From Bacteroidota bacterium (GTDB taxonomy: Bacteria > Bacteroidota > Ignavibacteria > Kapaibacteriales > UBA2268): 64,000 bases of DNA. Both the position numbers and the translations under genes were made by a program. The DNA lies in assembly GCA_021780815.1 (NCBI GenBank), contig JAJXYC010000008.1, positions 1 to 64,000 on the forward strand. Direction: 5' to 3'. Positions 63,205 through 64,000 of the stretch are shown piece by piece (the stretch's first letter is position 1; every line of letters starts with the position of its first letter). The notes beneath the pieces were generated by a model that ran no database searches, was not told the origin of the DNA, and saw only the letters and a list, made by a program, of their open reading frames with translations.

Positions 63205-64000
63205 ATGAAACAAACAAATTTTGTTAAAATAATTTCGAAAAATATTGTTATTTTTCTTTTCTTTTTGTCTTGTTTAAAGTTAAATGCTCAAATTGACACA
63301 ACAACAGAAAAAGAAATTAATTTTCAAGCAAGCAAGTTTAAATATTTACTTGAAATGGCTACACGGTATTATTATGATAGTTTAAGTTACGAAAAAGTTT
63401 CTGATGCCGCATTTCATTCACTTTTAAAAGCATTAGACCCACAAAGTCTTTATTTTTCTAAAACTGAATATGAAAAATTATCTGAGGCAAATAAAGGAGA
63501 ATCCGAAGGAATTGGAATTGACATCGTTCCATTGCAAGATACTTTGACTATTATTTCCGTATTTAAAGATTCGCCTGCCGATTCAGCAGGGTTATTGCCT
63601 GGCGACAAAGTTTTATTTATTAATGGGAAATCCGTTTTGTCTACTAATAAAGTAGATGCAGATAATTTAATTAAAGGGGCACCAGGCACGAAAGTTCAAT
63701 TAATAATTAAAAGGCAGTTTAATTCTTCTGCTTTAAATGAATATGTTATTACAAGAAATGAATTTAATTTACCAAGTATTACCGCCTATTTCCTTCTAGA
63801 AAAAACAAATATTGGATATATTCAAATTACAAGATTTTCTAATAAAACTGACCAGGAATTAAAGCAAGCTTTAAATTCCCTCACAAAAAATGGAATGAGC
63901 AAACTAATAATTGATTTAAGAGGGAATTATGGTGGAATACTGGAAGCAACACTAAAATCGTTAGAATTCTTTTTACCCAAAGGGACAAAATTACTTCAAA
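63205..64000 (+). CDS. S41 C-terminal processing peptidase, partial
   Basis: 265 residues in frame to the window edge, no stop codon yet. Signal peptide ending LKLNAQ, then an N-terminal helical domain with ALDPQSLYFSKTEY, a PDZ domain with EGIGIDIV and SPADSAGLLPGD (about 97-185), and the protease part with GYIQITRF and DLRGNYGG. These are the marks of Prc/CtpA peptidases; the catalytic Ser-Lys pair lies beyond the window. It processes exported proteins in the periplasm. Confidence 0.9.
   Translation, partial: MKQTNFVKIISKNIVIFLFFLSCLKLNAQIDTTTEKEINFQASKFKYLLEMATRYYYDSLSYEKVSDAAFHSLLKALDPQSLYFSKTEYEKLSEANKGESEGIGIDIVPLQDTLTIISVFKDSPADSAGLLPGDKVLFINGKSVLSTNKVDADNLIKGAPGTKVQLIIKRQFNSSALNEYVITRNEFNLPSITAYFLLEKTNIGYIQITRFSNKTDQELKQALNSLTKNGMSKLIIDLRGNYGGILEATLKSLEFFLPKGTKLLQ

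Overview
The window is AT-rich DNA from a member of the Bacteroidota/Chlorobi (FCB) group. Evidence: two proteins with type IX secretion (T9SS) C-terminal sorting domains plus the remnant of a third, many lipoproteins, a TonB-dependent receptor, a Bat-type MoxR/vWA operon, and exact or near-exact copies of the Bacteroidota promoter element TAnnTTTG just upstream of several genes. An Ignavibacteria/Kapabacteria-like lineage is plausible, but the sequence alone does not settle the rank below phylum. No rRNA, tRNA, CRISPR array, transposase or integrase was seen.

Region 1 (1-11.8 kb) is the accessory part. It opens with a 66-bp tandem repeat and the broken end of a T9SS protein. An array of minus-strand genes for secreted proteins, lipoproteins and small membrane proteins follows. 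Four complete copies and one chimeric copy of a ~400-bp intergenic repeat, all in one orientation, stand immediately upstream of the first gene of successive two-gene units. The repeats are nearly identical to one another. The genes they head have little in common, except for one pair of divergent glycine-rich lipoproteins, each followed by a small membrane protein, and one tandem pair of lipoproteins that share a domain. This is the most unusual part of the window and has the look of a repeat-mediated cassette system of fast-evolving surface proteins.

Region 2 (11.8-20.2 kb) holds a Cys-rich small protein, a TonB-dependent receptor of the type linked to metals, two thioredoxin-fold proteins, an ArnT/PMT-like glycosyltransferase and a T9SS-secreted Ycf48-like protein. 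Region 3 (20.2-24.2 kb) holds dnaA with a DnaA box upstream, a LytTR response regulator, a small unknown gene and rplS (L19). Region 4 (24.2-31.4 kb) is an envelope cluster: a vWA-OmpA protein, two paralogous outer-membrane barrel proteins and a large single-span periplasmic protein that may be GldM-like.

Region 5 (31.7-43.5 kb) holds mreB, an M15 peptidase, a PAS sensor kinase that lacks its phosphoacceptor histidine, a PdxB-like dehydrogenase, a CheY-like receiver, a PAP2 phosphatase, a J-domain protein, SemiSWEET, a RelA-type (p)ppGpp synthetase with a decayed HD domain, and a DNA methyltransferase fused to a nuclease-like domain and an Ig-like tail, with an octanucleotide repeat just upstream. 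Region 6 (43.6-51.9 kb) holds a T9SS sialidase-like protein, a coiled-coil/barrel protein, a TPR-LRR protein, an EamA transporter and a PD40-TPR lipoprotein with a CxxCH motif. Region 7 (52-64 kb) holds the Bat operon (MoxR, DUF58, membrane protein, vWA), an atypical SDR, pyrG, a small PHA-system-like protein, an outer-membrane protein coupled to a YbbR-like protein, RlpA, a lipoprotein, a DUF2851 protein and the start of an S41 C-terminal-processing peptidase cut by the window end.
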